A DNA stretch of 64,000 nucleotides from Castor canadensis (lineage: Eukaryota > Chordata > Mammalia > Rodentia > Castoridae): the NCBI RefSeq assembly GCF_047511655.1, contig NC_133398.1, forward strand, positions 112,794,332 to 112,858,331. The letters run 5' to 3'. Shown here piece after piece: positions 36,405-50,215 of the stretch (position 1 is the first letter of the stretch; every line of letters starts with the position of its first letter). The notes beneath the pieces are model-generated. The model searched no databases, was not told the origin of the DNA, and saw only the letters and a list, made by a program, of their open reading frames with translations. The translations under genes were made by a program, and so were the position numbers.

Positions 36405-39400
36405 TAAGAACTTTCTGCCTGGCAGTACCAAACAACAGGAACAGAAAAAGCAAGAAACTATAGAGTAACATTGATTGAGCTACACACAATCAAACCCACA
36501 AACAACTAAGACAATGAAGTGACAGGAATCACCACATATTTATCAATACTAACACTTAATGTGAGTGGACTTAATTCCCCCATCAAAAGGGACAGTCTAA
36601 CAAACTGGATTAAAAAGGAAGATCTAACAATTTGTTGCTTACAGGAGACCCATCTCATCAATAGAAATAAGCATAGGTTTAGGGTGAAAGGTGGGAAGAA
36701 GATTTCCAAGCCAATGGCCCTGGAAAACAAGCAAGAGTAGCAATACTTATCTTGGACAAATTAGACTTCAAACCTACATTGATCAAATGAGATAAAGAAG
36801 GACATACCATACTAATACAAGGGGGGAAATAGACCAAAAAGTAATAACAATTATCAACCTATATGCAGCAGATGTCAATTCACCCAATTTCATCAAACAT
36901 ACACTGAAGGACCTAAAAGCATATATTAACTCCAACACAGTGGTAGAGGGAGACTTTAACACCCCACTATCATCAATAGATAGGTCATCCAAACAAACAA
37001 TAAAGAAATCCTAAATCGAAATCATACCATAGTTAAAGTAGACATTGTTGATGTCGACAGAACATTTCATCCAACTTTTATATAATATACATTCTTCTCA
37101 GCAGCCCAGGAAACTTTCTCCAAAATAGATCATATCCTAAGGCACAAAGCAAACCTCAGCAAAAATAAGAAAATACATGTTATACCATGCATTCTACCTG
37201 ATCATAATGCATTAAAACTGGAACTCAACAACAAAAATAAAGACAAAAAATATGCAAACAGCTGGAAACAGAACAATACATTGCTTAATGAACAATGGGT
37301 CATTTATGAAATAAAAGAGGAAATTAAGAGGTTCCTGGAAGTCAGTGAAAATGAAAACACAACCTATCAGAACGTATGGGACACAGCAAAGGTAGTCCTG
37401 AGAGGAAAGTTTATAGCCATTAGTGCATATATTAAAAAGACTGAATGATCTCAAATCAATGACCTAATGATATATCTCAAACTCCTAGAAAAACAAGAAC
37501 ACACAAATTCCAAAACGAATAGAAGGAGAGAAATAATAAAAATAAGAGCTGAAATCAATGAAATAGAAACCTAAAAAACCATACAAAAAACAAATGAAAC
37601 AAAATGTTTTTTTGAAAAAATAAACAAGATCAATAGACCCCTGCCAAACCTGACTAAACTGAGGAGAGAAAAAACCCAAATGAGTAAGATAAGGAATGCA
37701 AAAGGGGAGATAACAACAAATACCATTGAAGTCCAGGAAATCATTAGAGATTACTTTGCAAACCTATATTGAAATGAATTTGAAAATCTTGAAGAAATGG
37801 ACAGATTTCTAGATACTATGATCATCCAAAACTGAACAAAAAGGACATTAGTCAGCTGAACAGATCTATAACACAAAATGAAATTGAAGCAGCAATCAAG
37901 AGTCTCCCCCCAAAAATTTCCAGGACCACATGGATTCTCTGCTGCATTCTATCAGAACTTTAAAGAAATACTAATACAAACCTCTTTAAACTGTTACATG
38001 AAATAGAAAGGGAAGGAAAACTGCCTAACACATTTTATGCGGCCAGCATTACACTTATACCAAATCCAAGCAAAGACAACTCCAAAAATGAAAAAAATAG
38101 GCCAATCTCCTTAGTGAACATTTGATAAAAATCCTCAATAAACTAATGTAAACCATATTCAACAACACATCAGAGAGATCATTCACCACAACCAAGTAGG
38201 CTTCATCCCAGGAATGCAGGGGTGGTTCAACATATGCAAATCAATAAATGTAATACAACACTTTAATAGAAGTAAAGACAAAATCCACTTTATCATATCA
38301 ATAGATGTAGTAAAAGCCTTTGATGAGATCCCACACTATTTCATGATAAAAGCTCTAAGAAAACTAGGAATAGAAAGAAAGTACTTCAACATTATAAAAG
38401 CTATGTATGACAAACCTACAGCCAACATTATACTTAATGGTGAAAACCTGAAACCATTCCCTCTAAAATCAGGAACGAGAAAAGGATGTCCACTCTCCTT
38501 ACTGTTATTCAACATTGTACTGGAATTTCTAGCCAGAGCAATTATGCAAGAAGAAGGAGTAAAAACAGGTAAAGAAACTGTCAAAATATCCTTACTTTCA
38601 GACAATAAGATCCTATACCTTAAAGACCCAAAAACTCTGTCCAAAAGCTCCTAGACACCATCAACAGCTATAGCAAGGGAGCAGGATACAAAATCAACAT
38701 ATGAAAGTCATTAGCATTTCTATACACTAATAATGAACAAACTGAGACATAATATATGAAAACAATTCCATTTACAATAGCCTCAAAAAAAATCAAATAC
38801 CTAAGAGCACACCTAACAAAGGATGTGAAAGACCTCTACAATGAAAATTATAAACTCCTGAAGAAAGAGATTGGGGAAAAATATAGAAAGTGGAGAGATC
38901 TCCAATGTTTATGGATTGCTAGAATCAACACTGTAAAAATGTCTATACTCCCAAAAGTAATCTATGTGTTTAATGCAATTCACATCAAAATCCCAATGAC
39001 ATTCTTCAAAGATATTGAAAAATCAACTGTTAAACTTATTTTGAAACACAAGAGGCCATGAATAGCAAAGGCAATACTCAGTAAAAAGAACAATGCTGGA
39101 GGCATCACAATACCCGACTTCAAACTATATTACAAAGAAATAGCAATAAAAACAGCATGGTACTAGCACAAAAACAGACATGAAGACCAGTGGAACATAA
39201 TAGAGGACCTGGCTATGAAGCCACACAACTATAACCAACTTATCTTTGGCAAAGGTGCTAAAAATATATGACAGAGAAAAGAAAGCCTCTTCAACATAAA
39301 CTGATGGGAAAACTGGTTATCAGACTGCAAAAAAAAATGAAACTAGATTCATGTTTATCACCGCATACCAATATTAAATCAAAATGGATCAAGGATCTTA

Positions 39401-40706
39401 ATATCAGAACCCAAAAACTAAAATTGGAACAGGAAAGAGTATACAATACTTTGGAAGTAATAGATATTGGCAGGGACTTTCCAAATGGAACCCAAGCAGC
39501 TCAGCAATTAAGAGATAGCATAGACAAATAGGACTTCATAAAACTAAAAAGCTTCTGCTCAAAAAGACAAAGGTCTCTAAACTGAAGAGACCACCAACAG
39601 AATGGGAGAAAATAATTGCCTACTACACATCACACAAAGGAATGATAACCAGAATATATAGAGAACTCAAAAACTAAACTCTCCCAAAGTTAATGAACCA
39701 ATAAACAAATGGGCAACTGAACTAAACAGAAATTTCTCAAATGAAGATATTTAAAAGGCAAAAAAACACATGAAAAAATGTTCACCATCTCTAGCCATAA
39801 AATATTGCAAATCTAAACCACACTAATTTTCCAGCTCACCCCTGTTAGAATAGCCATCATTGACACACCACTAACAACAGGTGTTGGTGAAGAGGTGGGG
39901 AAAAAGGAACACTTATACACTGCTGGTGGGAATACAAACTAGTACAACCACTCAGGAAAAAAATTGGGAGGCTTCTTAAAATTCTAAACTTAGATCTGCC
40001 ATATGATCCAGCAATAACACTCTTGGGGATACACCCAAAACAATGTGACACAGGTTATTTGAAAAGCACTTGCACACCCATGTTTATTGTACCACTTATA
40101 ATTGCAAGTGAATGGATAGAACAGGAGAACATCATCCTGAGCGAGGCTAACCAGGCCCAGAAGACCAAAATTCATATGTTCTCCCTCATATGTGAACTTT
40201 AGATGGAGGGCAAACACAACAAGGGGGTTGGACTTTGATCACAAGATGAGGCGAGTGCACACAAGGGAGGTATGAGGATAGCAAGAAATCCAAAAAAAAA
40301 AAAAAAAAACCACAAGATAGCATTTAATGTCCTCAACACAAAGGAACTAGTGCAGAAAATTTAAAGTGACAGAGGCCAATAGGAGAAGGGGACCAGGAAC
40401 TAGAGAAAAGGTTAGTTCAAGAAGAATGAACTTAGAATGTAACACATATGTACAGCAAAGCAATGCGAGTCAACTCCCTGTATAGCTATCCTTATCTCAA
40501 TTAGCAAAAACCCTTGGTCCTTCCTATTATTGCTTATACTCTCTCTTCAGCAAAATTAGAGATAAGGGCAAAATAGTTTCTGCCTGGAAGTGTGGTTGTG
40601 GGGGATAGAGGAAGGAGGCAGGGGGAAAGAGAGGCTATAGGGGGGAAGGAAGGAGAAATAACCCAGACATTGTATGCACATATGAATAAAAGAAATTTAT
40701 TAAAAA
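36405..40706 (+). mobile_element. LINE-1 with decayed ORF2, sense
   Basis: Begins just upstream of the ORF2 start. ORF2 opens at 36519 with an endonuclease N-terminus (short words LTLNVSGLNSPIKR and LQETHL, the latter holding the catalytic Glu). Reverse transcriptase lies at about 38214-38654 and the C-terminal region up to 40200. The RT active site FADD reads F-S-D-N. At least a dozen stops or frameshifts split the frame, including the TAG at 38004-38006. The 3' UTR holds an A18 run (40291-40308), a purine-rich tract at 40590-40655 and an A-rich end near 40690. No ORF1 or 5' UTR is present, so the copy is 5'-truncated. Confidence 0.92.
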
Positions 40707-40712
40707 GAACCT

Positions 40713-40907
40713 TCTTGCTGTAATCCCCCTAACTTGGAAGGCAGAGATAGATGATTTTGGTCAAGCCCAGCCTGGGTAAAACCATGAGACCCTTCCTGAA
40801 AAACAAATTAAAAACAAAAGGAATTAGGGCATGGCTCCAGTGGTAGTGTGTTTACCTAGCATGCCTGAAGCTCTGGGTTCAATCCCCAGTACCACCCCCC
40901 AAAAAAT
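40713..40907 (+). mobile_element. Composite B1-ID SINE
   Basis: A B1-like unit ('tgctgtaatccccctaactt' ... 'gagacccttcctgaaaaaca') is joined to an ID unit ('agtgtgtttacctagcatgc', 'ctgggttcaatccccagtac'). It inserted at, or directly next to, the poly-A end of the upstream L1, a common SINE landing site. Confidence 0.85.
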
Positions 40908-43739
40908 TTCTAGGTAGGAACAGAATGAAACATATCACTCTGCTGTTTCACCAGGAAGAAAGTATGATTTCAACTTCTCCGTGGAGGAAGAGCATTGTAT
41001 TTACACAGTGGTGGAGCAGGGAAGGTATTCTGGTTTGAATAAATGTCACAAATAATGGCATATTGAAATCAGATGACCTTTAGTGACTGAGTAAGGGATT
41101 TAGTTTGGTTTGGCAGGCAATTACTAGGGGTTTAAGAAGGGATATCTTAATACATATAAAAGATGGATAAAGAATATTGGGAAAAATGAATTAAAAGAGG
41201 AATGTTTGTGACAGGTCAGTTTTCATATGTGTGCAATAATAAGAGGGTTAACTATTATAAGTCCTACCATACCTCATTGTAGAAGGAAAATAGCTAGGTT
41301 TTTTATTGCCATAAAAAATCACAAAACCCCAATGGCATAAAATTGTTCATTTCTGTAAGTTGGTTAGCCAGGTGACTATAATGCTCTTGACCTTGGCTAT
41401 GATTGCTCACATGTCATGTGGTCATCTGATGGGTGCTGTTCTGGGATGGCCTTCACTGAAATGATTAGGGTAACTAGTCTGGGCTTCACAAACTCTTCTC
41501 CTCTCATGGGTTAGCCTTGGCACTTCTCATGTCAATGGGATATGGACAAGAGAAACCTGGAAAAGCATGGTCACATTTTACAGACATCCATTTATGTCAC
41601 TATTTAAACACAGCAAGTTTATAGGTCCACATTCCTTCAGCATTAATCACCCTTAATAAAACCTTCAAAGTGTCATGAATACATTTTCCCAATTAATGAC
41701 AGGAAATACATTTCTGTAACTCACTGAAATTGGAGGAAAAATAAGTTATCTAGATTCAGGTAATCTGAGTTTGTACCTGAACTCTGTTGAATATTATATC
41801 TGGCCCTGAGTCATCTCATTTGTGAAAGGTGGATAATAAGACACACCTCACAGACATAATTTTGAATACTAAATGAAATATCTGGTGTAATACAAGTGTA
41901 TAGTGGTATTCAATAAATGATCTACATCTTCTCTCACCTACTTTTTCTTCTTTTAGCCCTTTCCTTAGTTCATAGGTTAAAAGTGCTCACTTTGCTATTG
42001 TAGAAGACCAAAACATACCACTCTCAAATATTCCCTTTTCATTTAAGTTATTTTGGGTGGATTGTTTTGAGAAAAAGCATACACAGGAGGAACTCTGAAA
42101 ACAGTAGAAATCACCTTCTATGAGGAAAGTTGATAGCTAACAGGTAACTTTTATTATAAGACTAGTTTCTAAATTACCAGAAACTCATCAATGGCAAAGA
42201 CACTGGTCTTAAATCAGCAAAACAAACCTTGCTTTTGCTTATCACATATTTCCTGATGACTTCCCTGTAACCAGCCTTCCCTACACTCTTCTTTCTTTGT
42301 TTCAGCCAAGGTTGGTATGGTGGTATCTGAGCCTAGATTTACTAATTTCTCTGAATATTGTCCATATGCTCATTAGAAATACATAATATTAAACTAATGT
42401 GTGTTTTTATGTTTTTAATCTATTTGTTACAGGGGCTTCACCTTCAGCTAAGAGTTCTAAAAGTGTAGCGAGAAAATTACTTTTTCTCACTTACACTATA
42501 AAAGTGTAAGTAAGTAAAAAACTGCATTCCCAAATATTTGCTTCTGATCTGCAGAAAAAGATCAATGAGAGTATTATGAAAATTCTCCTGCTACATTTCA
42601 AAATGCTATGCAAATGTTAAACTCCCTTTTCAGATTTTCCATGCCTACTGCCTATTGATGACATCTGTGGATTCCTTACTCTCTTAGTTTTCATAATTCA
42701 TGCTGTGCATTTTAAGATCTGAGCAATTTAACTTTGACATAACTAAACAGGATGAAATGGAAATAAGATCAAGAGTGGAAAAAAAAGGAAGTCATAAACC
42801 AACAACTGCAGCCTTGAGATAAGTTGATGAAAGTGACAAGAGTGCATTAGATGACAGAAACTTTCAACCTCACCAATTTAAATGGAAACAAAAGCAGATA
42901 TGTTGTCTTTATAAAATATTGCTTCTTAAATATGTAGTATAAAAGATACATTGAATTTTTCTCTGGCATATTGACTTATCAATATATGTGGGATTTCTGA
43001 TACACTTGATAATTTCTTTTTTTTTAATTTTTAATTTCACTTTCCTTTTATTGCAACATTTAAAATGCACTGTGCACATTTCTCAGTCTTGCCACCATTG
43101 CCATTTTAGACTGGATCATTTTGTTATATAGACTACCAATGCATTATAGGATAATTAGCAACATCCATGACTTCTTACACACTAGATGCCAACAGCACTT
43201 CTATGTCCCCAGCCATGACAAAAAACAATACTTCTAGACATTGTCATATGTCTCCTTGATAAAATCTCCATGCTTAAAAACCATTGCTCTTGAATATTTT
43301 AAACACACATGTGTAAAATTATCACATGGAGAAAATAGGTATATTATTCTTTTTTCTAAAAGATCACATAATGCACAAAACATACTTGACAATTTCTTAA
43401 TTGCTATTCCATTTCCCTCTAATTTCATAGTTAAGTACTTATACCAAGAGTACATATACTACATTGTGCAAGGTCACATGTAATCTGTAAATAAATGGAT
43501 AAGTCAGAGACTTTTATTATTAACAGATTTTTATAAAAATCTACTATTTTCTAGGCATGTTGTATGATTAAAAAGTTAGACAACATTGTTGTGAAGTAAG
43601 ACACCAGGCTAGTTTCTAGGTACAGTGAGACACCTTTGATAATGGATTTTAGGGACACTAAAATATTTTCTTTTTTATTTGTGATTTTTTTAATAAATAA
43701 TATTTCACAGAGGCATATATTTATGTAGATGTTTGACAT
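40908..43739. other. Intronic sequence, mostly unique
   Basis: No exon was recognised. A diverged MaLR-like stretch may lie at about 41295-41690 ('ggcataaaattgttcatttc', 'gttctgggatggccttcact'), but the match is weak. Antisense and sense small frames near 43240-43480 have no homology I recognise. Confidence 0.4.
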
Positions 43740-44565
43740 GCATTTTAGTTGAATTTACCCTCTCCATCATTTTCCCTCTACCCTCTTGTCTTTCCAAGAA
43801 CAATTTCAATAGGTTTCATTCTTTTATTTTCATATATGGATATAAAACCCATCTTCCATATATACCCTGATTCATTCATTCCTCCCACTGATACACACAC
43901 CTGAAAAAGATTTGTATTTCCCTCCTGCTCTTCACCTTTTAAAAAATTTCATGTATATTGACCATCCAAGGGAGGTTAACCTTGGTACTTAGGGTCTGTA
44001 CATAGCATGCTTTTATCAAATTAACCCTCTCCCTTCCATTCTTACTGATTGTCTATCACCAAGTTCCCCTAATATTCAACAGCTTACTGTACTGGGCATT
44101 ATATTATATTCATATATACATGTGTTGTTTCAATGTTTTTCATTCTCTAACATTTTATTTCCCTCTCCCACCTCCTGTAAGCCCTTCAGACAGACTCAAT
44201 AATACAATTTTGTTCTGTCATTACATATATATAGTATATGGTCATATATATTTCTATACATACATTTAACTTTTAAGTATAGTTTCAAATATGAGCGAAA
44301 ACATGTGACCTTTGATTTTTTGAGCTTAGCTTACTTCACTTAATATGAAGTTATGCAATTGTATCCATTTACCTGCAAACAACATATTTCATTCTTCTTT
44401 ACAACTGAATGAAACTCCATTGTGTATATCTATCACATTTTCTTAATCCACTCATCATTTGTGGGGCATCTGGGCTGTATCCAAATCTTGGCTATTGTAA
44501 ATAGTGCTGTATTAAACATGGGTGTGCAAGTAGCTGTATCATATTCTGAAGTACATTCTTTTGAA
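43740..44565 (-). mobile_element. LINE-1 3' end, antisense, diverged
   Basis: The right part is clearly L1 ORF2 antisense: 'gtatccatttacctgcaaac', 'actccattgtgtatatctat', 'tggctattgtaaatagtgct' and 'aaacatgggtgtgcaagtag'. The left part is AT-rich 3' UTR-like sequence. Frame broken. Confidence 0.7.
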
Positions 44566-45231
44566 CACTAAAATATTTTATCAAAATAACCTAGATTTTT
44601 AATGAACTGAAGTTATTTATGTAATGAAAAATAGTTTTTGCAAAATTTTGTTTTAGATACAAATCACATAACAGAGATTACTATTCTTAACTCTACAATT
44701 TACTTTACTTTAGCAATGGGAGATGTAAAATAATAGAAATAAAAGGCAGGAAAGCATGGTGTCATAGGAACATAAACAAAGGTGTTTACCTGGGAGGCTT
44801 AGACAAGGAGTAGATTGGAATGATGCTGAGAGTATTTTAAGGGAATTGGACAAATTGACTCTGATTTAGCACCATGGAGATCAAGACATTATTTTATGGG
44901 AAGGCTGTGTGAAATTTTGGTTGCCCTTCTTTGTTGAAAGAAGGAAAAGTGAGAAAGTAGAAATCAAAATATAAACAATTCTACGTATTTTTGTTTCTCT
45001 TCATGTGGCTTTTTTTCTTCCTTCCTTTCTTTTTTCGTCTCAGCACCAAAATTTTACTTCTGACAAGAATGGTGCTGACATGCAGATGGGTGACACCAGC
45101 TTTTTTCTTTAAAATGTATTCCTACATTTAAATTTTTCTGATCAGTATCATGCTTTTTCTATATAACAGATTTATATTATAGTTTTATTTAAATTTTTAT
45201 TTATTTGCTTACCAGTATTTACTTACTTGTT

Positions 45232-45305
45232 TGCTGTGGTTCTGGGACCCAAATCAGGGCACAGCACACACTAAGCATATACTCTACCACTGCTCTGCTT
45301 CCTCT
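45232..45305 (-). mobile_element. ID-like SINE, antisense (unit 1)
   Basis: Reverse complement of a tRNA-derived unit: 'gttctgggacccaaatcagg' and 'agcatatactctaccactgc'. Its counterpart in unit 2 lies at 53752-53824, so it predates the duplication. Confidence 0.7.
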
Positions 45306-45737
45306 CGACTGCATCACATTCATTATCCAGCATGGTGCATGTGCAAGTAAGAATGATGGGAAATTTTCTACTTTTTCTAATGTGGTATTTTCTTGATTGG
45401 GCATTCATGTGGTTGCTGTAGATATGTGACTGGTTATCACAAAAAAAAGTAAGTAGCCTGCTGGTTGCAATTCATTTCAGTTGTTTGTAATTCACTGGAC
45501 TCTATGAAGGAATTGACAATTGTAACTTCTTAGTCTATTACCTTTCCAATATCAGGCCTACTTATGTATATTTAAAATTTTTTAACCTAGAGTGGACCAA
45601 AAACATAAAGAAATGGAAAAAATTTCAAAGAATTCTTCAAAGGTACAAGGATACACATTTTGTATCCAGGAAACAATTTCTTTGTATTTAAACCATGTCA
45701 TAAAGTATTGAATGAGTTTTAAATACTGTTTTTATGT

Positions 45738-45930
45738 GGCACTTGAAATTGAACCCAAAGCCTCATGCATGCTAGGCAAGCACAATTCCTCTGACCTCCA
45801 TCTAAATCCCTTTTTAAATTTTTTATTCAGAGACAGGGTCTCACAAGGCAAACCTGCCCTCAAACTTGTGATCTTCTTTCCCTCATCTTCTCAATGGCTT
45901 AGTTTACAGGCATGCATGACATTTCACCAC
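45738..45930 (-). mobile_element. ID-B1 composite SINE, antisense (unit 1)
   Basis: The + strand has the ID reverse complement ('tgaaattgaacccaaagcct', 'catgctaggcaagcacaatt') followed by the B1 reverse complement ('gagacagggtctcacaaggc' ... 'ttacaggcatgcatgacatt'). Present at the matching place in unit 2. The 88-codon + strand frame over it is antisense noise. Confidence 0.85.
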
Positions 45931-46007
45931 AAAACCAAAATACTATTAAGTTTGTATTATATTGATAAAATGTATTAAACATATAGTTCAAAAAGAAAAT
46001 GTAAATC

Positions 46008-46318
46008 AGCCTGGAGCCACTGGCTCAAGCCTGTAATCTTAGTTCCTTGGCAGTCAGAGATCAGGAGGATTACAAGCCCTACTGAAATGTTTGTGAGAAT
46101 CCCATCTCAACTGATACCTGGGTGTGATGTAGCATTCCTGTCACACTAGTGAGAGTTGAAGCCTGACCTAGGAGAATTGTGGTTTAGGCTGGCCTGGGGT
46201 AAAAGCAAGACCCTATCTCCAAAATAACCAGAGCAAAAAGGGTTAAAAGTCTAGTTCAAATGGTACTGTACCTGTTTCACAAACTTAAAGCCTTAAATTC
46301 AATCCCCAGTACCACCAA
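46008..46318 (+). mobile_element. Composite B1-B1-ID SINE (unit 1)
   Basis: Sense B1-like units ('aagcctgtaatcttagttcc' and a second ending 'aagaccctatctccaaaata') are followed by an ID unit ending 'ttcaatccccagtaccacca' and an A-rich tail. The same composite occurs at 54509 in unit 2. Confidence 0.88.
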
Positions 46319-49300
46319 AATAAAAAAACATCTTAAAGTGAATTTTAAAAAACAAGTGCACATATACAGAATAAAACTTTATTGCATTAAATTTATTTAA
46401 TATAAATAACAATTTTGTGAAATATTGATCACTATTAAGAGATGGATTTATTATTCCCTGAAACACAATAACTAAGATATCAGTAGCAAAAATATAACCA
46501 TAGAGACACTTTCTCATACCTGATTTTAAGTTAATAATTATATTACCTGTATCCACTTAAAATTATTTCATATGGCATTCACTTATGGCCATTCACAATT
46601 TCCTCATTTTACCTACCTCTTAGATTATAGGACTCAATACCAAGTAAAGCATATATGGGTGTACATGGTCACAAACTGCACGTTTTTCTCAACTGTGTTT
46701 TTACAGGTACTGCTGTTGAACTGCAAGAGGCAGTGGTATTAGCAAATCCTTTATTAGATTTTGTGCACGTTAACAACAGGTCATATTTTAATTTATATTC
46801 CCAGCTGTATCTACTATAGCATTCTGAACACTAATATTACACATAGAATTATTTGTAGGGATTCAGACAAGTGGACAACTGGTGAACTCTTGTATGTCAA
46901 GGTTTTTCAAGCAAGAACTTGTTAAGCATTTCTTAAGTACAGTAGTAAAAGCATTTTCACATAAGTTGCAATCTATCTCAGTTATCTTTTTAAATCATAA
47001 TTCTAAAATGTGATCTTTCTCTAATACCATGAAGCAAAATACAAAACTTAAAATTATAAAACTTCTCATATGATAGTTTTATATTATCAGCAATGTCTTT
47101 TGATGGTTTCTGACCTATTTAGAGTTGAAAGTTCTCATAGTTAAAAATGTAGACATCATGAGTAGAATAAAATAATTCAAATAAAAATAATTCAAACCTT
47201 GGGGTTTTTAAGTAGATTTTTATTGAATTTGTTTCAGAAAATATTGAAACTGTGTTTGTGGAGACTTAACCACATCAAAAGGGTATTGGAGCAATAAAGT
47301 AGGTGCAGGAAAGAGATAAAAGACAAGTGAATTAAGTTTCTGATTATCTGGTAGGATTATGTTGAGAAACTAAATGAACATTGTAATAAATGTTAATGCT
47401 CTAAGTCTAAAACACTAGCTTCATCTTTTCAAGCAGGGTTAAAGGTATTTCACAGAACCTTTGCAGTGCTTCTGTGACCATGTGGTTGAAGAAAATCTGT
47501 TTTTATTAAACATACTGACATCTTATCTAGTGATATAATTTCAACATGTCCATGATTTTTCTTTCTATATCCAAGTATAAATTTAGAATAAATAATCTCA
47601 AAATTTTTGAGTTGAATCAGGGTTCTTCCAGGGTAGATATGGCCAATGAACACATTCATACTTCCCAAAGGAAAGTATAAGAATAATATTCAGAATTTGG
47701 TGATTCTCACATTACCTTCTTTTTAGGAAAAGCAAATCTAATGTTAACTTTTTTCTTATTTTGACAAGTGAAATGCTTTTTCTTATGTTTTCTAATTTTC
47801 TTTCTTTGCACACAAACAAATAAATATGAATTTATTGTTAGGTAAACAGTGTAATAGCCACTCTTTTCCTTTAAGCTGAAATTCTCCAAATTGAAAGTAG
47901 TTGGGTTGCAGTGGATATGCATGAAGAGCTAGTTTACAGATTCAGTTTAGTTTGGTCAGTAACGCTAATGTATTTCTAGACAATCACAACACTAAATTAG
48001 ACAGAAGTCTGGTCATATGTTGCTTAATGACAAGGATTTATTCTGAGACTATGTCCATAAGCTCCATTGTCATTGAGTGAATGTCATGAAGGGTGCTTGG
48101 TTATGTAGTTCCTACCATGTTATATATGGTATATGTTCTATGAGGTACATCTTTGACCATAACATCATTGTGCATTGTAGGACTGTACTTCAACTGATAC
48201 CTCTACCTACTGGAAGACTAATTTGCAAAAGCATACAGATAATTTAATATTTGTTATTAAATCTCTGAAACTCTCTGGTGTATATCATAACCCAACATCA
48301 ACTCTGTTCTACCACTAGATCATGCAGATAAGCTCCCAACTTGTTCTACAGCTGCTGGCTACTGTTTTGTGGCTGGGAATGTACTTTCAGATGTTGAGTG
48401 AGCAGAGTTATTGACCATAAAATTGATTATGACCACTTTCCCCAGAGACAGAAGTTATAATGTGAGAGAGTGCTTTCTGAAGAAGCGAATTTGAAGAATG
48501 GCAACTGTATTCAGAATCCAAATATCAGATAAATGAGACTGAAAATAATTGCATTCAAATTTATATTTAGTAATCAGTCAAGTCACAGTTCAAAAGATTG
48601 TTATTAATGTGTATTTTACTAAGGGCAGTATATCTCTATACCCTGTCTAATCTTTATTTATACCACTTAATCCATTGGGTAACCAGTTTCTAGGCACCTA
48701 TTAAAACAACCAGAGACTGTTAAGTGGCCTAGGAAGAAAGTTGAATACAATATGATTTTTTCAAAGAGGTAATAACTTTAACAGTGAAGTGATTGATTAT
48801 TTATACATGGATATAAACCACACTCTCACTACCACCACCTCCATAGTCATAATATGATACCATTTATTTATTTTTATTCTTTATTACTCACTTCTTCATT
48901 TATTTTTTTATTATCTGTGGCATCCTTAATATGACCCAAACATTTATATATCCCATATATATCCCATATTTGATATGCTGGGAAAACAGAACAGCACAAA
49001 ATGAAGTAGGTTAGTGACATCATGAAGCTTCTATTCTGGATTACTGAGAAAGATTATATGAATATTTAAATACATTACTATTTATTATTATAGATGAATA
49101 ATTAAATAGAACATATAATATGTGCTTTGTCCAAAAGTTACACGGCTGTGAAGAAAAATAAAGCAGCATGTATGAGGGTATATAACATCTTAATTTAAAG
49201 ACTTCAGACAAGGCTTTCCTGAGACAAGAAGGTGCAGTAGAGAGGAAACTTGAATGATTACAAGTAATGACTATTGCAAGTATTGAGGGAGAATAGTTCA

Positions 49301-49621
49301 AGTAGTTCACTTAGTGTGAACATATTTATTATATACTATGTAAGAATTTTATGTGAGTTATTTCACTTTAATTCCCACAACATTTAAAAATTATTCCGGT
49401 TATTCAGAGTTAAAAAACAAATTGAAGCTTAGAAGCACATTTGCAATCTCATAGCTACTAGTAGAGTTGAGTTTAAATCTATTAACACAGTATACTGTAG
49501 GGGAAAGAAAATCATCTCTGCCTTATATACCTTGGAGAAACACCTTAGATTAGAGACATGTGAGCCAGATGTTGAAAGACTGACAACATCAATCATTGGA
49601 TGCAGATGAAAGGTGTTATTA

Positions 49622-49990
49622 GTCAATTTCCCCTAGGTGTCAAAATACCTGAGAAAATCAACTTATAAGGAGAAAGGACTTATTTTGATTGATGATTTCA
49701 GAAGTGTCCATTCATGGTCACTTGGCCTGGTTGCCTTTGGGCCCATGGAAAAGCAGCAAATCATGGCAGAAGTGTACGGAAAAGTTGACTTCTCCTCACC
49801 ACATGGCAGCCAGGAAGCAAAATGAGAAAGAGCACTAGACCCAATATTTTCTTTGAGGGCACAACCTCAGTAATCAAGTTTCCCTCTATAAGCCCCACCT
49901 CCTAGTTTCTATCATCTACCATCAGTGCCGCAGGTTGGAGAACTTCAGCACATGGTTTTTTTGGGGGAGACATTCATTATCTACACCATG
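49622..49990 (-). mobile_element. MaLR-like LTR, antisense
   Basis: Words such as 'gagaaaatcaacttataagg', 'cacttggcctggttgccttt', 'catggcagccaggaagcaaa' and 'tataagccccacctcctagt' appear in the order found in antisense rodent/mammalian MaLR-type LTRs. The 62-codon + strand frame at 49637-49825 lies over it. Confidence 0.65.
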
Positions 49991-50010
49991 ACAAAAAGGG
50001 TTGGATGGTA

Positions 50011-50215
50011 GACTGGGCTTGGTGACCTACATGTGTAATCCTGACTAAGCGGGAAGCAGAACTAGGAGGATTGTGAGGCCAATGGCAGCCCATGCAAAGT
50101 TAATGAGATCCTATCCAAGAAACAGACTAAAATTGGAGAGGTGGCATGGTAGGGAGTATGGCCAAGTACTGGAGCACTTGCTTAACAATTGTGGAGCCCT
50201 GAAATCCTCAAGAAA
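50011..50215 (+). mobile_element. B1-ID composite SINE, diverged
   Basis: B1-like start ('cctacatgtgtaatcctgac', 'gagatcctatccaagaaaca') joined to an ID-like unit ('agtactggagcacttgctta', 'gtggagccctgaaatcctca'). More diverged than the other composites. Confidence 0.7.
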
